Below are positions 1 through 7,746 of a DNA stretch of 36,463 nt, one piece after another. The stretch comes from Burkholderiaceae bacterium (GTDB lineage: Bacteria; Pseudomonadota; Gammaproteobacteria; Burkholderiales; Burkholderiaceae), in contig JAGWNU010000014.1 of assembly GCA_028871175.1 (NCBI GenBank), forward strand, positions 1-36,463. Direction: 5' to 3'. Below the pieces are notes generated by a model that saw nothing but the letters and a program-made list of their open reading frames with translations, had not been told where the DNA came from and did not search any database. Each line of letters opens with the position of its first letter. Position 1 is the stretch's first letter. Made by a program: the position numbers and the translations under genes.

Positions 1-16
1 TCGGCGCCCCCTGCGC

Positions 17-1063
17 ATGAAACCCGCCCCGATCCCGCCCAACGAAACCCAACGCCTGGCCTCGCTGCAGGACATGCTGCTGCTCTCCACGCCGGATGAG
101 GAACTGTTCGACCGCGTCACCCGCACCACCAAGCGCGTGTTCGACGCGCCCATCGTGCTCGTCTCGCTCATCGATGCACAGCGCCAGTGGATCAAATCGT
201 GCATCGGCCTGGACATGCGCGAGACCCCGCGCGACGTCTCGTTCTGCGGGCACGCCGTGGCCGAAGACCAGATGCTGGTCATTCCGGACGCAGCGGCTGA
301 CCCCCGCTTTGCGGACAACCCGCTCGTCACGGGCGCCCCGCACATCCGTTTCTATGCCGGCCGGCCCGTCAGGAACCTCGCGGGCTACGCGGTCGGCACG
401 CTGTGCGTCATCGACCAGAAGCCGCGAGCCTTCGGTGCCAGCGAACAGGAGCTGCTTGACGATCTGGCCAGTTGGGTGGAATCGGGCTTTCGCGAGCGCG
501 AACTGAGCGAGACACAGCGCTCGATCCTGACCGAGCTGCAGGCGACGCGCCACGAAAGCCTGACCGACCCGATGCTGCACATCTGGAACCGGCGCGCCGT
601 CATGGAACTGCTGACGCGCGAATGTGGCCACGCCATGCTGCACGAGATGCCGCTGACACTGCTCATGGTCGATGTTGATCACTTCAAGCGCGTCAACGAT
701 ACCTACGGCCATCCGGTAGGCGACAAGGTGCTGATCGAGATTGCGCGCTCGCTGCGGGTGCACTCCCGCCCGGCCGATGCGGTCGGCCGTTACGGCGGCG
801 AAGAGTTTATGGTGGTGCTGCCGAACACGACCGCCAAGCAAGGCGCCGCGATCGCCGAGCGGTTGCGCAGCGCCGTGGAGCGGCTGGGAATCACGACGCC
901 GCAGGGGATGCTCCGCAGCACCATCAGCGTCGGTCTGGCGAGTTGCGAAGCCGGCGCGGGGTCATGCACACCGACCGACCTCATCCTGCGCGCCGATGCC
1001 GCACTGCTGGCGGCCAAGCGGCTCGGACGCAATCGCGTGGTGCTCGACGGTCAACCGGTGTAG
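17..1063 (+). CDS. GAF-GGDEF diguanylate cyclase
   Basis: Predicted to make cyclic-di-GMP from two GTP in the cytoplasm, 348 aa. Residues about 12-160 form a GAF sensor domain of the kind with the KSCIGLD and FCGHA signatures. Residues about 182-345 form the GGDEF domain. The active-site motif is GGEEF (260-264). An RxxD inhibitory I-site, R251-P-A-D254, lies exactly five residues upstream, so product feedback is expected. No membrane segment or signal peptide is seen, so the sensed signal is probably soluble. One oddity: the usual D-x-LTGL-x-N stretch reads DPMLHIWN (184-191), losing the normally conserved glycine. The start is the first ATG of a natural GAF N-terminus; the upstream gene, if any, lies outside the window. 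Activity is inferred from the motifs. Confidence 0.93.
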   Translation: MKPAPIPPNETQRLASLQDMLLLSTPDEELFDRVTRTTKRVFDAPIVLVSLIDAQRQWIKSCIGLDMRETPRDVSFCGHAVAEDQMLVIPDAAADPRFADNPLVTGAPHIRFYAGRPVRNLAGYAVGTLCVIDQKPRAFGASEQELLDDLASWVESGFRERELSETQRSILTELQATRHESLTDPMLHIWNRRAVMELLTRECGHAMLHEMPLTLLMVDVDHFKRVNDTYGHPVGDKVLIEIARSLRVHSRPADAVGRYGGEEFMVVLPNTTAKQGAAIAERLRSAVERLGITTPQGMLRSTISVGLASCEAGAGSCTPTDLILRADAALLAAKRLGRNRVVLDGQPV

Positions 1064-1184
1064 GTCACGCCGCATACGGCGCGCCGCCGCGTTCGCCCGC
1101 GCGTGACCGGATGATTCTCGCGTCCCTGCTGCCATTCGACCGCCCCCTCCCGCCGCGCTCAGGGCAAAGCCAAGTCCGGACACG

Positions 1185-1205
1185 AAAAAGCCGCGCAAGG
1201 CGGCT
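1185..1205 (-). terminator. Rho-independent terminator after the dienelactone hydrolase gene
   Basis: Read on the minus strand, AGCCGC-CTTGC-GCGGCT forms a 6-bp stem with a 5-nt loop, and the transcript continues in a run of T. It lies about 140 bases beyond the minus-strand stop at 1346 and is the first such structure met. The stem is short but GC-rich. Confidence 0.6.
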
Positions 1206-1345
1206 GTCCGGTCATACCGAAGCGACAGGCGCCTTACCCGGCTGCCGTTGGTGCGGCAGCGCAAGGAGCAGCAGCGACGCCATCAACCGATGCAATTGCA
1301 GCTTGTCGGGAGCGCCGTGCCTTCATGCCTGCCAGGCCGGCGCGC

Positions 1346-2062
1346 TTACCCCTGATGCGGCCACAAGGTGCGGCCGAAGAACGTCAGTGCGCGGTCCCAC
1401 GCATGCTCGGCCCACACCGGGTCGTACTGCGTGGCAGCGATGCGGTTCGGACCCACCGCCGTCTCGTTGGCGAAGGCGTGATACGCAAGATAACGGTGGA
1501 AGTCAACATCGACGCCAGCGTCAGTCAGCTTCCTTTCCAACGCATCGACCGTTTCAATCTTGAAGAAACCGTCCTGCGTGGCCCAGTGGCCCTGCACCGG
1601 CACCTTGATCTTCGAGGCGTCGATGTATTCCAGCGGGGGAAAACCGTACCAGACCACACCGGCATCCGCTTCCGGCACATTGCTCAGGGTCAGCAGGGTC
1701 AGCGCGCCGCCCATGCAGTAGCCGGTCACACCCACGCGGGCACAGGTCTGCTTGAGGTACTGCACGGCGCCGCGCACGTCCTGCGTGGCTGCGTCGCCAA
1801 AGTTCAGGTTGGTCATCAGGTGGTGGGCTTCTTCCTCTTCCACCGTCATCTTGCCGCGGTAGAGGTCAGGCACCAGGGCCACGTAGCCCGCGCGCGCCAG
1901 GCGGTCGGCCACGCCGCGAATCTGGTCATTCAGACCCCACCACTCCTGGATGACGACGATGCCCGGGGCACCATCCGCCTTGGCCGGCTTGGCCAGATAG
2001 CCCTGGACTTCCTGGCCGTCCGGGCGTTTGAACGAAATCATGGATCCTTGCGTTGCAGTCAT
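1346..2062 (-). CDS. Dienelactone hydrolase family protein
   Basis: Alpha/beta-hydrolase of the dienelactone hydrolase family, 238 aa, the usual length. Family members hydrolyse dienelactones or other small esters, classically in chlorocatechol breakdown. The catalytic triad is visible: Cys116 in GYCMGG, Asp164 in ATQDGFF and His195 in YHAF, with the family glutamate E40 in IQEWWGL. No signal peptide, so cytoplasmic. The ATG at 2062 has a good ribosome site (GAGGAG) just upstream. No catechol genes are nearby, so the physiological substrate cannot be named. A hairpin terminator follows at 1205-1185. Confidence 0.92.
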   Translation of the reverse strand: MTATQGSMISFKRPDGQEVQGYLAKPAKADGAPGIVVIQEWWGLNDQIRGVADRLARAGYVALVPDLYRGKMTVEEEEAHHLMTNLNFGDAATQDVRGAVQYLKQTCARVGVTGYCMGGALTLLTLSNVPEADAGVVWYGFPPLEYIDASKIKVPVQGHWATQDGFFKIETVDALERKLTDAGVDVDFHRYLAYHAFANETAVGPNRIAATQYDPVWAEHAWDRALTFFGRTLWPHQG

Positions 2063-2208
2063 GCGATGGCTCCTCTATCTGCGGGATCAAGCGAAAGCGC
2101 TCAGCATAGCGTCAGACGAAAAAATTTGCAGACGGCGCCACCGTGTCATACGGGGGTACGCAGGTCGCACGCTCTATCATGGGCGCCCATTCACCCATCT
2201 CCATCATC

Positions 2209-2571
2209 ATGATCAAAACCCTCGCCCTCATCGCCTATCTGCTGGTGCTGCTGATCCATGTCTACATCGTGGTGCTTGAGATGGCGCTGTGGAAATCGCG
2301 GGGTCCAAAGGTATTCCGCATCACGCCCGAAAAAGCGGCAGAGACCGCGGCCATGGCATCCAACCAGGGGCTTTACAACGGCTTTCTCGTCGCAGCCCTT
2401 GTCATCGGCCTGGTGGCGCCCGACCCGACGGTCAACGCTTCGTTTGCGCTGTTCGGGCTGGGCTGCGTGGCAGTGGCGGGCATCTGGGGGGCGATCACCG
2501 TCAACAAGCGGATCGCGTTGGTGCAAACGTTGCCGGCAGCGGCCGCGCTGGTATTGGGCTGGTTTGCCTGA
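2209..2571 (+). CDS. DUF1304 family small membrane protein
   Basis: Inner-membrane protein of 120 aa with about four hydrophobic segments (residues about 4-24, 55-72, 76-98 and 102-118). The pattern MALWKSRGPKVFRIT followed by ANQGLYNGF-type residues (here SNQGLYNGF) is diagnostic of the DUF1304 family, which has no established function. I chose the ATG at 2209 because the protein then begins directly with the first membrane segment; an in-frame upstream start would add 22 unlikely residues. It stands alone between a divergent hydrolase and a secreted protein. Confidence 0.85.
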   Translation: MIKTLALIAYLLVLLIHVYIVVLEMALWKSRGPKVFRITPEKAAETAAMASNQGLYNGFLVAALVIGLVAPDPTVNASFALFGLGCVAVAGIWGAITVNKRIALVQTLPAAAALVLGWFA

Positions 2572-2723
2572 AGCGTACGCGATCGGGGCAAGCGCCTGCC
2601 TCGCGGCTTGCCGGTAGCGCGATTGCGCACTAGCTTGAAGAGTGTCCAGGGTGCGATTGCCAGGAAGGGCCATCAGGAGCCATCGCACACCTGCGGGACC
2701 GCACCAATACAAAGGTTTCCGCG

Positions 2724-3293
2724 ATGTCTCATGCAAGCCGCACCGCCCGCGTCTTGACGGTCCTGCTGGCAGCCCTGTGCAGCAGCCCCGTTGACGCGCA
2801 AGAGAGCATCACCATGACGCTGACCCTGACCTCCCCGGCCTTCACTGCCGGCGGCGCAATCCCCTCCCGCCTCACATGCGAAGGGTCGGATACCTCGCCA
2901 CCGCTCGCCTGGACCGGCGTGCCTGCGGGCACCCGCAGCTTCGCGCTCGTTGTGGATGACCCGGACGCGCCAGACCCCGCCGCGCCAAAGACGACATGGG
3001 TGCACTGGGTGCTCTACAACATTCCGGCCAACGCAACGGCATTGGCCGAGGATGCTGCGCGCAAGGGCCTGCCGCCCGGCACGCGCGCAGGCACCAACGA
3101 TTGGCAACGCACCGCATACGGCGGCCCTTGCCCGCCAATCGGGCGGCATCGCTACTACCACAAGCTTTACGCCCTCAACCTGGAACTGCCGGAGCTCGGC
3201 GCAATCAGCAAGGCTGCGCTCGAACGCGCCATGCGCGGCCATGTACTGGCCGAGGCCGAACTCATCGGCACCTACCAGAAACAGCACCCCTGA
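2724..3293 (+). CDS. Secreted YbhB/YbcL-type PEBP-like protein
   Basis: Member of the phosphatidylethanolamine-binding / Raf-kinase-inhibitor-like family, 189 aa. Residues 1-25 are a signal peptide (basic start, hydrophobic stretch, cleavage likely after VDA), so a periplasmic location is expected. The family anion pocket is visible: TCEGSDTSPPLAW, VDDPDAPDP, WVHWVLYNIP and GPCPPIGRHRYYHKLYALN. Bacterial relatives have no firm biochemical role. The gene is monocistronic and convergent with the next gene, whose stop lies 19 bases away. Confidence 0.92.
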   Translation: MSHASRTARVLTVLLAALCSSPVDAQESITMTLTLTSPAFTAGGAIPSRLTCEGSDTSPPLAWTGVPAGTRSFALVVDDPDAPDPAAPKTTWVHWVLYNIPANATALAEDAARKGLPPGTRAGTNDWQRTAYGGPCPPIGRHRYYHKLYALNLELPELGAISKAALERAMRGHVLAEAELIGTYQKQHP

Positions 3294-3311
3294 AGCACCG
3301 CGGTGGCGCGA

Positions 3312-3833
3312 TCAAGGCTTGGCGGCGCCCTGTTTGCGGAACAAGGCATATGGCGTGCCGCGCTCGGGATGCGACGTGGTCTCTGGGATGAAGCGCTCCA
3401 CATCCGGCACTTCGCGCAGCGCGTTCATAAACGGCTCGAATGCATACCCCGGCGCCACGCAGCCCTGGACAAGCATCCACCGCTGCCACACCGTCACCCA
3501 CAGCGTGGTGTTCTGGCGCCAGCCCGGCACGTGAATCGACATCCATTGCAGACGCCGCCTGGCTGTCTCGGCAATCTCGTCGTCGTAAGCGAAGGCATTC
3601 GACAGACGGCAGCGTCCCTCCAGCCAGCAATGGTTGCCGTGCTCGATGCGGTGGTGGGAGTCGCGCTTCCACTCGGCCTCGCTGATGCGCGGGCCAGCCG
3701 GCTCGGGGCAGTTCGGTACGCCCGATGAAATCTGGAAGAACGGGTCATGGCCCCGGTTCTGCAGGTCGTCCTCGGCGTGGACGGGCGACGCGGCGAGCAA
3801 CAGCGTCACGGCAAGGCAGCGCAATGACAGCAT
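3312..3833 (-). CDS. Secreted protein of unknown function
   Basis: I do not recognise a characterised family. The product is 173 aa with a clear signal peptide (about residues 1-20, ending SPVHA), so it is probably periplasmic. The mature part is rich in Trp, His and Arg and carries four cysteines (in NCPEP, NHCWLEGRCR and QGCVAP) that could form two disulfides. Opening segments such as DPFFQISSGVPNCPEPAGP and WLEGRCRLSNAFAYD look like conserved motifs of a Burkholderiales secreted family. A GTG lies directly before the ATG at 3833; AGGAG upstream could serve either. It is convergent with the PEBP-like gene. Confidence 0.75.
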   Translation of the reverse strand: MLSLRCLAVTLLLAASPVHAEDDLQNRGHDPFFQISSGVPNCPEPAGPRISEAEWKRDSHHRIEHGNHCWLEGRCRLSNAFAYDDEIAETARRRLQWMSIHVPGWRQNTTLWVTVWQRWMLVQGCVAPGYAFEPFMNALREVPDVERFIPETTSHPERGTPYALFRKQGAAKP

Positions 3834-3936
3834 CACGGTCGGCTCCTCGCCCTCGAAGGGCGTCGGCTTGGGCGATGCTGCGAAGCATAGGCGCTAAGCG
3901 ACAGGCCAGCCAGTTACCGGCGTGCACGGCGCCGGG

Positions 3937-4827
3937 CTATCTCGACTTCACATGTGCCGCCACCATCTCGGCACACACGTCGCTCAGTTCCGTCTTGCCG
4001 TAGCGCAGTTCCGACACGCCCTTTTCCACGTCGATCCGTCCGGCGTTGAGCGCGTCATACAGCGCCGTAATGAGCTGCCCGTGGTTGTCGCTCAGGCCGG
4101 CGCGCTGCAGCATCGCCGCCCACAGGTTGCGCGGCACCGCGTCGGCGATGATCTCGCGGCCGACCACGGCACTGAACGCGCGTGCAACCTCGATCAGGCT
4201 CACGCGGCGCGGGCCCTCGATGCTGACGATGCGGGGCGTCTTGCGTGGCGGCGCGTCGAGCAGCAGCTCAGCGGCCAACGCGCCGACATCCGCCGCGGCC
4301 ACGGTTGCAAAGCGACGGTCCAGCGGGTCATGCAGGCTGGGCAAACGCCCCGAGGCAAGCATGACGGGCAGCATCGCTGCCCAGTTTTCAGTGTGCTCGG
4401 CCGAACGCAACAGCGTCAGATGGGTGGCCAGCAGCTTGAGGCGCGCTTCCAGCAGGTGGAACAGGCCAGTCAGGCCCGTGCCTTGGTCAAGCTCGGCGCC
4501 ATAGTCCGACAATGCCAATACACAGGCCGGCGGGTTGGCCCGCAGCGCGTCGGCAGCCACGTCGATCATTCGCTCCATGGTCGACGCCGGGTCCACATTC
4601 CGCGTGGGTACAGGACAGAGCACTTGCACCGCCGTGGCGCCCTCGATCGCCCGCGCGACGGATGCGCGGTCGGTCAGATCCGCACAGACGATCTCGCAGC
4701 CGATCCTGGAAAGACCTTCGCCCTGCCGCGCCTGGCGCACTACTGCGCGCACTGGCCGGCCAGCGTTGCGCAACGCAATGGCGGTGGCCAGCCCGACCCT
4801 GCCCGATGCCCCAAAGATGACGTACAT
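3937..4827 (-). CDS. NmrA-like NAD(P)-binding oxidoreductase or regulator
   Basis: Atypical short-chain dehydrogenase of the NmrA / NAD(P)H-binding type, 296 aa, cytoplasmic. The Rossmann fingerprint GASGRVG lies at residues 5-11, right at the N-terminus. The following basic patch (VRAVVRQAR) suggests NADP(H), and LALSDYGAE occupies the usual substrate-facing position. The classical YxxxK catalytic pair is not evident, as is common in the NmrA group, so it may sense cofactor instead of catalysing a reaction. The ATG at 4827 is chosen because GAGGAGCG sits just upstream and the Rossmann motif begins at once. An AraC-type regulator ends 106 bases upstream on the same strand and may control it. 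Confidence 0.85.
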   Translation of the reverse strand: MYVIFGASGRVGLATAIALRNAGRPVRAVVRQARQGEGLSRIGCEIVCADLTDRASVARAIEGATAVQVLCPVPTRNVDPASTMERMIDVAADALRANPPACVLALSDYGAELDQGTGLTGLFHLLEARLKLLATHLTLLRSAEHTENWAAMLPVMLASGRLPSLHDPLDRRFATVAAADVGALAAELLLDAPPRKTPRIVSIEGPRRVSLIEVARAFSAVVGREIIADAVPRNLWAAMLQRAGLSDNHGQLITALYDALNAGRIDVEKGVSELRYGKTELSDVCAEMVAAHVKSR

Positions 4828-4933
4828 GCTCGCGCTCCTCTCAGATGTGAGACGCGAGCTTAGGGCGCCGCAGCGCCCGGCACTTGCAGGAAAAGACGAA
4901 TCTGGCAGATCCGGAGGGTGGGCGCTCGCAGCG

Positions 4934-5821
4934 TTACAGCCGGGGCGTGTCTGCCGACGCGGCGGCAGCCCTGCCGGCACGCAGGATTTCACGCGGCGTC
5001 ACCCCGAGCAGCCGTTTCATCCACTGCGTCATGTGGCTCTGCTGTGCGAAACCCACGTCCAGCGCGATCTGCGATGCGCTATGCCTGCCTTCGAGCAGCA
5101 GCATCCTGGCACGCTCCACGCGGCGCTGCACAACATATCGATGGACCGGGACGCCAAGCGTCACGCGGAACAGCACCTTGAAATGCGGCGCGCTCATGCC
5201 GGCCACAGCTGCCAGATCGGCGAGTGCAAGGCGCTGGCTGAGATGGGCTTCGATGTAATCGATCACGCGCGCGGCGACACGGGGCGCCAGCGCGCGCGGG
5301 TTGGCGACAACGTCACGGCCATCGGTCAACAGGCGAACGACGAGCGCCGTACACAGGCTTTCTGCGTACAGCGGGTCGGAGGTGTCCTGCGCTTCCAGCT
5401 CCGCGCCGATGGCCAACGCCAGATGGCGGACGCGCGGGTCGCGCCAGTGCAGGCGCGGCGCGATCTGCGCGCCGCTGCTGATGCGCTCGCCGATGTTCCG
5501 CACGAATGCGTCGCTGACGGCGATCCTGAGAATCCGGCAGGCGGATTCGTCCGTCCACATGCCAGCCAGTCCGGCGGGAATCACATCGGCATCGCCGTGC
5601 GCCTGAATGCGCGAGTCGCGGCGGCCGTCGCACGCGCAATGCGCCCGCACGGGCGCGCCCACGTGCACGCTGATCCGGTGGTGCTCCATCGCCGGCACCC
5701 GGTACGTACCGGGGCGGATGTCGAGCAACGTGGCGGCAAAGCCCTGCCACGCCAGCGCCTCGCTGGATCGCAGGCTGACGGGTGCGGGGTCAGGAAGACA
5801 TGTCGACACGGCAGTGTTCAT
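4934..5821 (-). CDS. AraC-family transcriptional regulator
   Basis: Protein of 295 aa with a C-terminal AraC/XylS double helix-turn-helix (about residues 190-290: LADLAAVAGMSAPHFKVLF, then SASQIALDVGFAQQSHMTQW and a VTPREI end). The N-terminal 150 residues have an AraC cupin-like sensor character (YRVPAMEHHRISVHVG), but the ligand cannot be told. Start ATG at 5821; a longer form from 5887 is open but looks non-conserved. The NmrA-like gene follows downstream on the same strand, so the pair may be co-transcribed or regulator-target. Confidence 0.88.
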   Translation of the reverse strand: MNTAVSTCLPDPAPVSLRSSEALAWQGFAATLLDIRPGTYRVPAMEHHRISVHVGAPVRAHCACDGRRDSRIQAHGDADVIPAGLAGMWTDESACRILRIAVSDAFVRNIGERISSGAQIAPRLHWRDPRVRHLALAIGAELEAQDTSDPLYAESLCTALVVRLLTDGRDVVANPRALAPRVAARVIDYIEAHLSQRLALADLAAVAGMSAPHFKVLFRVTLGVPVHRYVVQRRVERARMLLLEGRHSASQIALDVGFAQQSHMTQWMKRLLGVTPREILRAGRAAAASADTPRL

Positions 5822-5967
5822 GGCAGGACAGTTGGCGCGGTCATTGCCCCGACATTCTGCGCCCTGCTGCCCGCCTATCGCCAACATTCAGAATATCAAT
5901 TGGATCGCCGTGCTCGATAGCCGGATACTTCCACGCGTGGTACCCGGCCTCCCCAGCCGATTTGACC

Positions 5968-5990
5968 GACGGCCTTCGGGCCGTCTTTTT
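5968..5990 (+). terminator. Orphan Rho-independent terminator
   Basis: Perfect 7-bp stem GACGGCC / GGCCGTC closed by a stable TTCG tetraloop and followed by TTTTTCTTT, a textbook plus-strand terminator. No plus-strand gene lies upstream for about 2.7 kb; the preceding gene is on the other strand and starts at 5821. It therefore either ends a small RNA starting in 5822-5967 or acts as a leader terminator of the cupin gene that starts at 6048. In the other direction the flanking sequence is not T-rich. Confidence 0.8.
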
Positions 5991-6047
5991 CTTTCGAGGC
6001 ACGCCGATTAAGGTGGAGCCTTCGTGCGGCCACCCAGGAGACCCGCC

Positions 6048-6311
6048 ATGCACCGCGACGCATTTGTCAGCGCCCTGAGAGCCGAAGGCTTTATCGAGTT
6101 CCACATCGTCATCCGAGAGGCCGGCGAAATGGACGAACACACGCACCCGTTCAAGGCAAGAGCGCTGATCCTGGCAGGCGAAATCCGCATCCGCACCGGC
6201 GAAGGCGAACGCACCTACCTGCCCGGAGACGTCTTCCGCCTGGACGCCCACACCCCGCACGCCGAGCGCTACGGCGCGCAAGGGGTGCAATACCTCGTCG
6301 CCCGGCGGTAG
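6048..6311 (+). CDS. Small cupin-domain protein
   Basis: Single-domain cupin of 87 aa. Motif 1 reads EMDEHTHPFKARALILAGEI, with two metal-ligand histidines and a glutamate; motif 2 reads YLPGDVFRLDAHTPHAE, with the final histidine. It is thus a probable small metal-binding beta-barrel; the reaction or ligand is unknown. The ATG at 6048 is fixed by AGGAG seven bases upstream. The stop is 8 bases from the stop of alkB on the other strand. An intrinsic terminator lies 58 bases upstream of the start, so transcription of this gene needs either a promoter after 5990 or read-through. Confidence 0.85.
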   Translation: MHRDAFVSALRAEGFIEFHIVIREAGEMDEHTHPFKARALILAGEIRIRTGEGERTYLPGDVFRLDAHTPHAERYGAQGVQYLVARR

Positions 6312-6319
6312 CCACCGCG

Positions 6320-7483
6320 TCAGGCGCGTGCCGGATACTGGGCCAGCACCTGGTCGCGGATTGACGGCTTGATGTTGGCCAGCGACATGTCGCCCTTGTA
6401 GTGCGCGACCACGCGCGGGTTCATCACACGGAACCACAGCGGCGGCACATAGGCAATGAGGATCATCGCGGCGTAGCCGGCGGGCAGTTGCGGCGAGTTC
6501 TCGAAATGCCGCAGCGCCTGGAACGAACGCGTCGGGTTGGCGTGGTGATCGGCGTGACGCTGCAGTTGATACAGGAACAGGTTCGTCACCACGTGGTTGC
6601 TGTTCCACGAATGCTGCGGCGTGCAACGCTCGTAGCGGCCGCTGGGCAACTTCTGGCGACACAGGCCGTAGTGTTCAAGATAGTTCACCACCTCCAGCAG
6701 CGAGGCGCCGTAGACGGCCTGGATGAGCAGGAACGGAACAGCCTTGATGCCGACAAAGGCAATGCACACGCCCCACAGCACCACCGTCATCGCCCATGCG
6801 TTGAGCACGTCGTTGCGCCATGACCAGACGGAACGGCCCTGCTGCTCCAGGCGCCGCTTCTCCAGCGCCCATGCCGACTTCACGCTCCCCACCGCAGTGC
6901 GCGGCAGGAACTCCCAGAACGATTCGCCGTAGCGTGCGCTGGCCGGGTCCGCCGGCGTCGCCACGCGCACGTGGTGGCCGCGGTTGTGCTCCACAAAGAA
7001 GTGACCGTAAGCCACAGGCGCCAAGGTGATCTTTGCCAGCCAGCGCTCGAAGCCATCCGTCTTGTGGCCAAGCTCGTGCGCGGTGTTGATCGAAATGCCC
7101 GTCACCACACCCACCGAAAACGCAAACGCAATGTAGTCGTACCAGGTCAGCTCGTAGGTCCGAAGCACCCACATTGCCACGGCAAAGCTCACGTACAGCA
7201 CCGTGGTGGCCAGATAGACGATGCGACGGTAGTAGCGCTGTTTTTCCAGCGTCGGGACGATTTCCTCGGGCGGGTTGTCCGGGTCGTCACCAATGAGAAG
7301 GTCCAGCAGCGGGATGATCGTAAACACGATGAAGGGCCCCGCCCACCACAGCGGGTGCCAGCCTGTGGCGAGCGCCGAGACGGCGGCGATGACGGGCAGC
7401 GTGATCGTCAACGCGCCGAGCATCCAGAGATAGCGCTTGCCGTCAGTCCATTCCACGGACGCGACCATACCGGGTGTTGCCAT
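6320..7483 (-). CDS. alkB: Alkane 1-monooxygenase (AlkB)
   Basis: Integral-membrane non-haem di-iron hydroxylase that oxidises medium-chain n-alkanes to 1-alkanols, 387 aa. All histidine boxes are present: HELGH (136-140), EHNRGHH (165-171) and LQRHADHH (307-314). The AlkB-specific NYLEHYGL (267-274) and HVRVATPADPASAR also fit. Six or so membrane helices are visible. There is no rubredoxin domain at the C-terminus and no rubredoxin or rubredoxin reductase gene in the window, so electrons must come from proteins encoded elsewhere. Start ATG 7483 has AGGAGGA upstream. A good sigma-70 promoter lies at 7595-7567. Confidence 0.95.
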   Translation of the reverse strand: MATPGMVASVEWTDGKRYLWMLGALTITLPVIAAVSALATGWHPLWWAGPFIVFTIIPLLDLLIGDDPDNPPEEIVPTLEKQRYYRRIVYLATTVLYVSFAVAMWVLRTYELTWYDYIAFAFSVGVVTGISINTAHELGHKTDGFERWLAKITLAPVAYGHFFVEHNRGHHVRVATPADPASARYGESFWEFLPRTAVGSVKSAWALEKRRLEQQGRSVWSWRNDVLNAWAMTVVLWGVCIAFVGIKAVPFLLIQAVYGASLLEVVNYLEHYGLCRQKLPSGRYERCTPQHSWNSNHVVTNLFLYQLQRHADHHANPTRSFQALRHFENSPQLPAGYAAMILIAYVPPLWFRVMNPRVVAHYKGDMSLANIKPSIRDQVLAQYPARA

Positions 7484-7566
7484 TGTCTTCCTCCTGTTTG
7501 CCCCGCCGGGTAGCTTGGCTTGTATGCGCACATGCGTGCGCCGCCGGGATCGTGCCCGACGCCTGC

Positions 7567-7595
7567 TTTATAGCCCCGGAAGCGGCCGCGTCCAA
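7567..7595 (-). promoter_or_regulatory. Sigma-70 promoter of alkB
   Basis: On the minus strand TTGGAC (7595-7590), a 17-bp spacer and TATAAA (7572-7567). Both boxes and the spacing are close to consensus, which stands out in such GC-rich DNA. Transcription would begin near 7560 and give a leader of about 77 nt before the alkB ATG at 7483. Confidence 0.65.
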
Positions 7596-7690
7596 TGCCC
7601 GAAAATAGGCGCGCGCTTCCAAACAGGAACGCCCGTGGCAAGGCGCTCACGGGCGGGGAAAACGGGGGCGCTTGAAACTGCCGATTTACT

Positions 7691-7704
7691 AACGAGCGTT
7701 CGTT
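7691..7704. promoter_or_regulatory. Possible TetR-type operator upstream of alkB
   Basis: AACGA-GCGT-TCGTT is an inverted repeat resembling operators of TetR-family repressors, some of which control lipid and hydrophobic-compound genes. It lies in the 263-bp gap between the alpha/beta hydrolase stop and alkB, about 100 bp upstream of the -35 box. No TetR gene lies in the window. Confidence 0.4.
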
Positions 7705-7746
7705 TTTGTTGCGGTGCAAAGTGACGTGGCACCGCGCATATCGGGG

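Noticed and set aside
1063-1108. Inverted repeat GGTCACGC / GCGTGACC after the diguanylate cyclase gene
   Set aside because: Arms are 30 bases apart and no T run follows; too weak to call a terminator.
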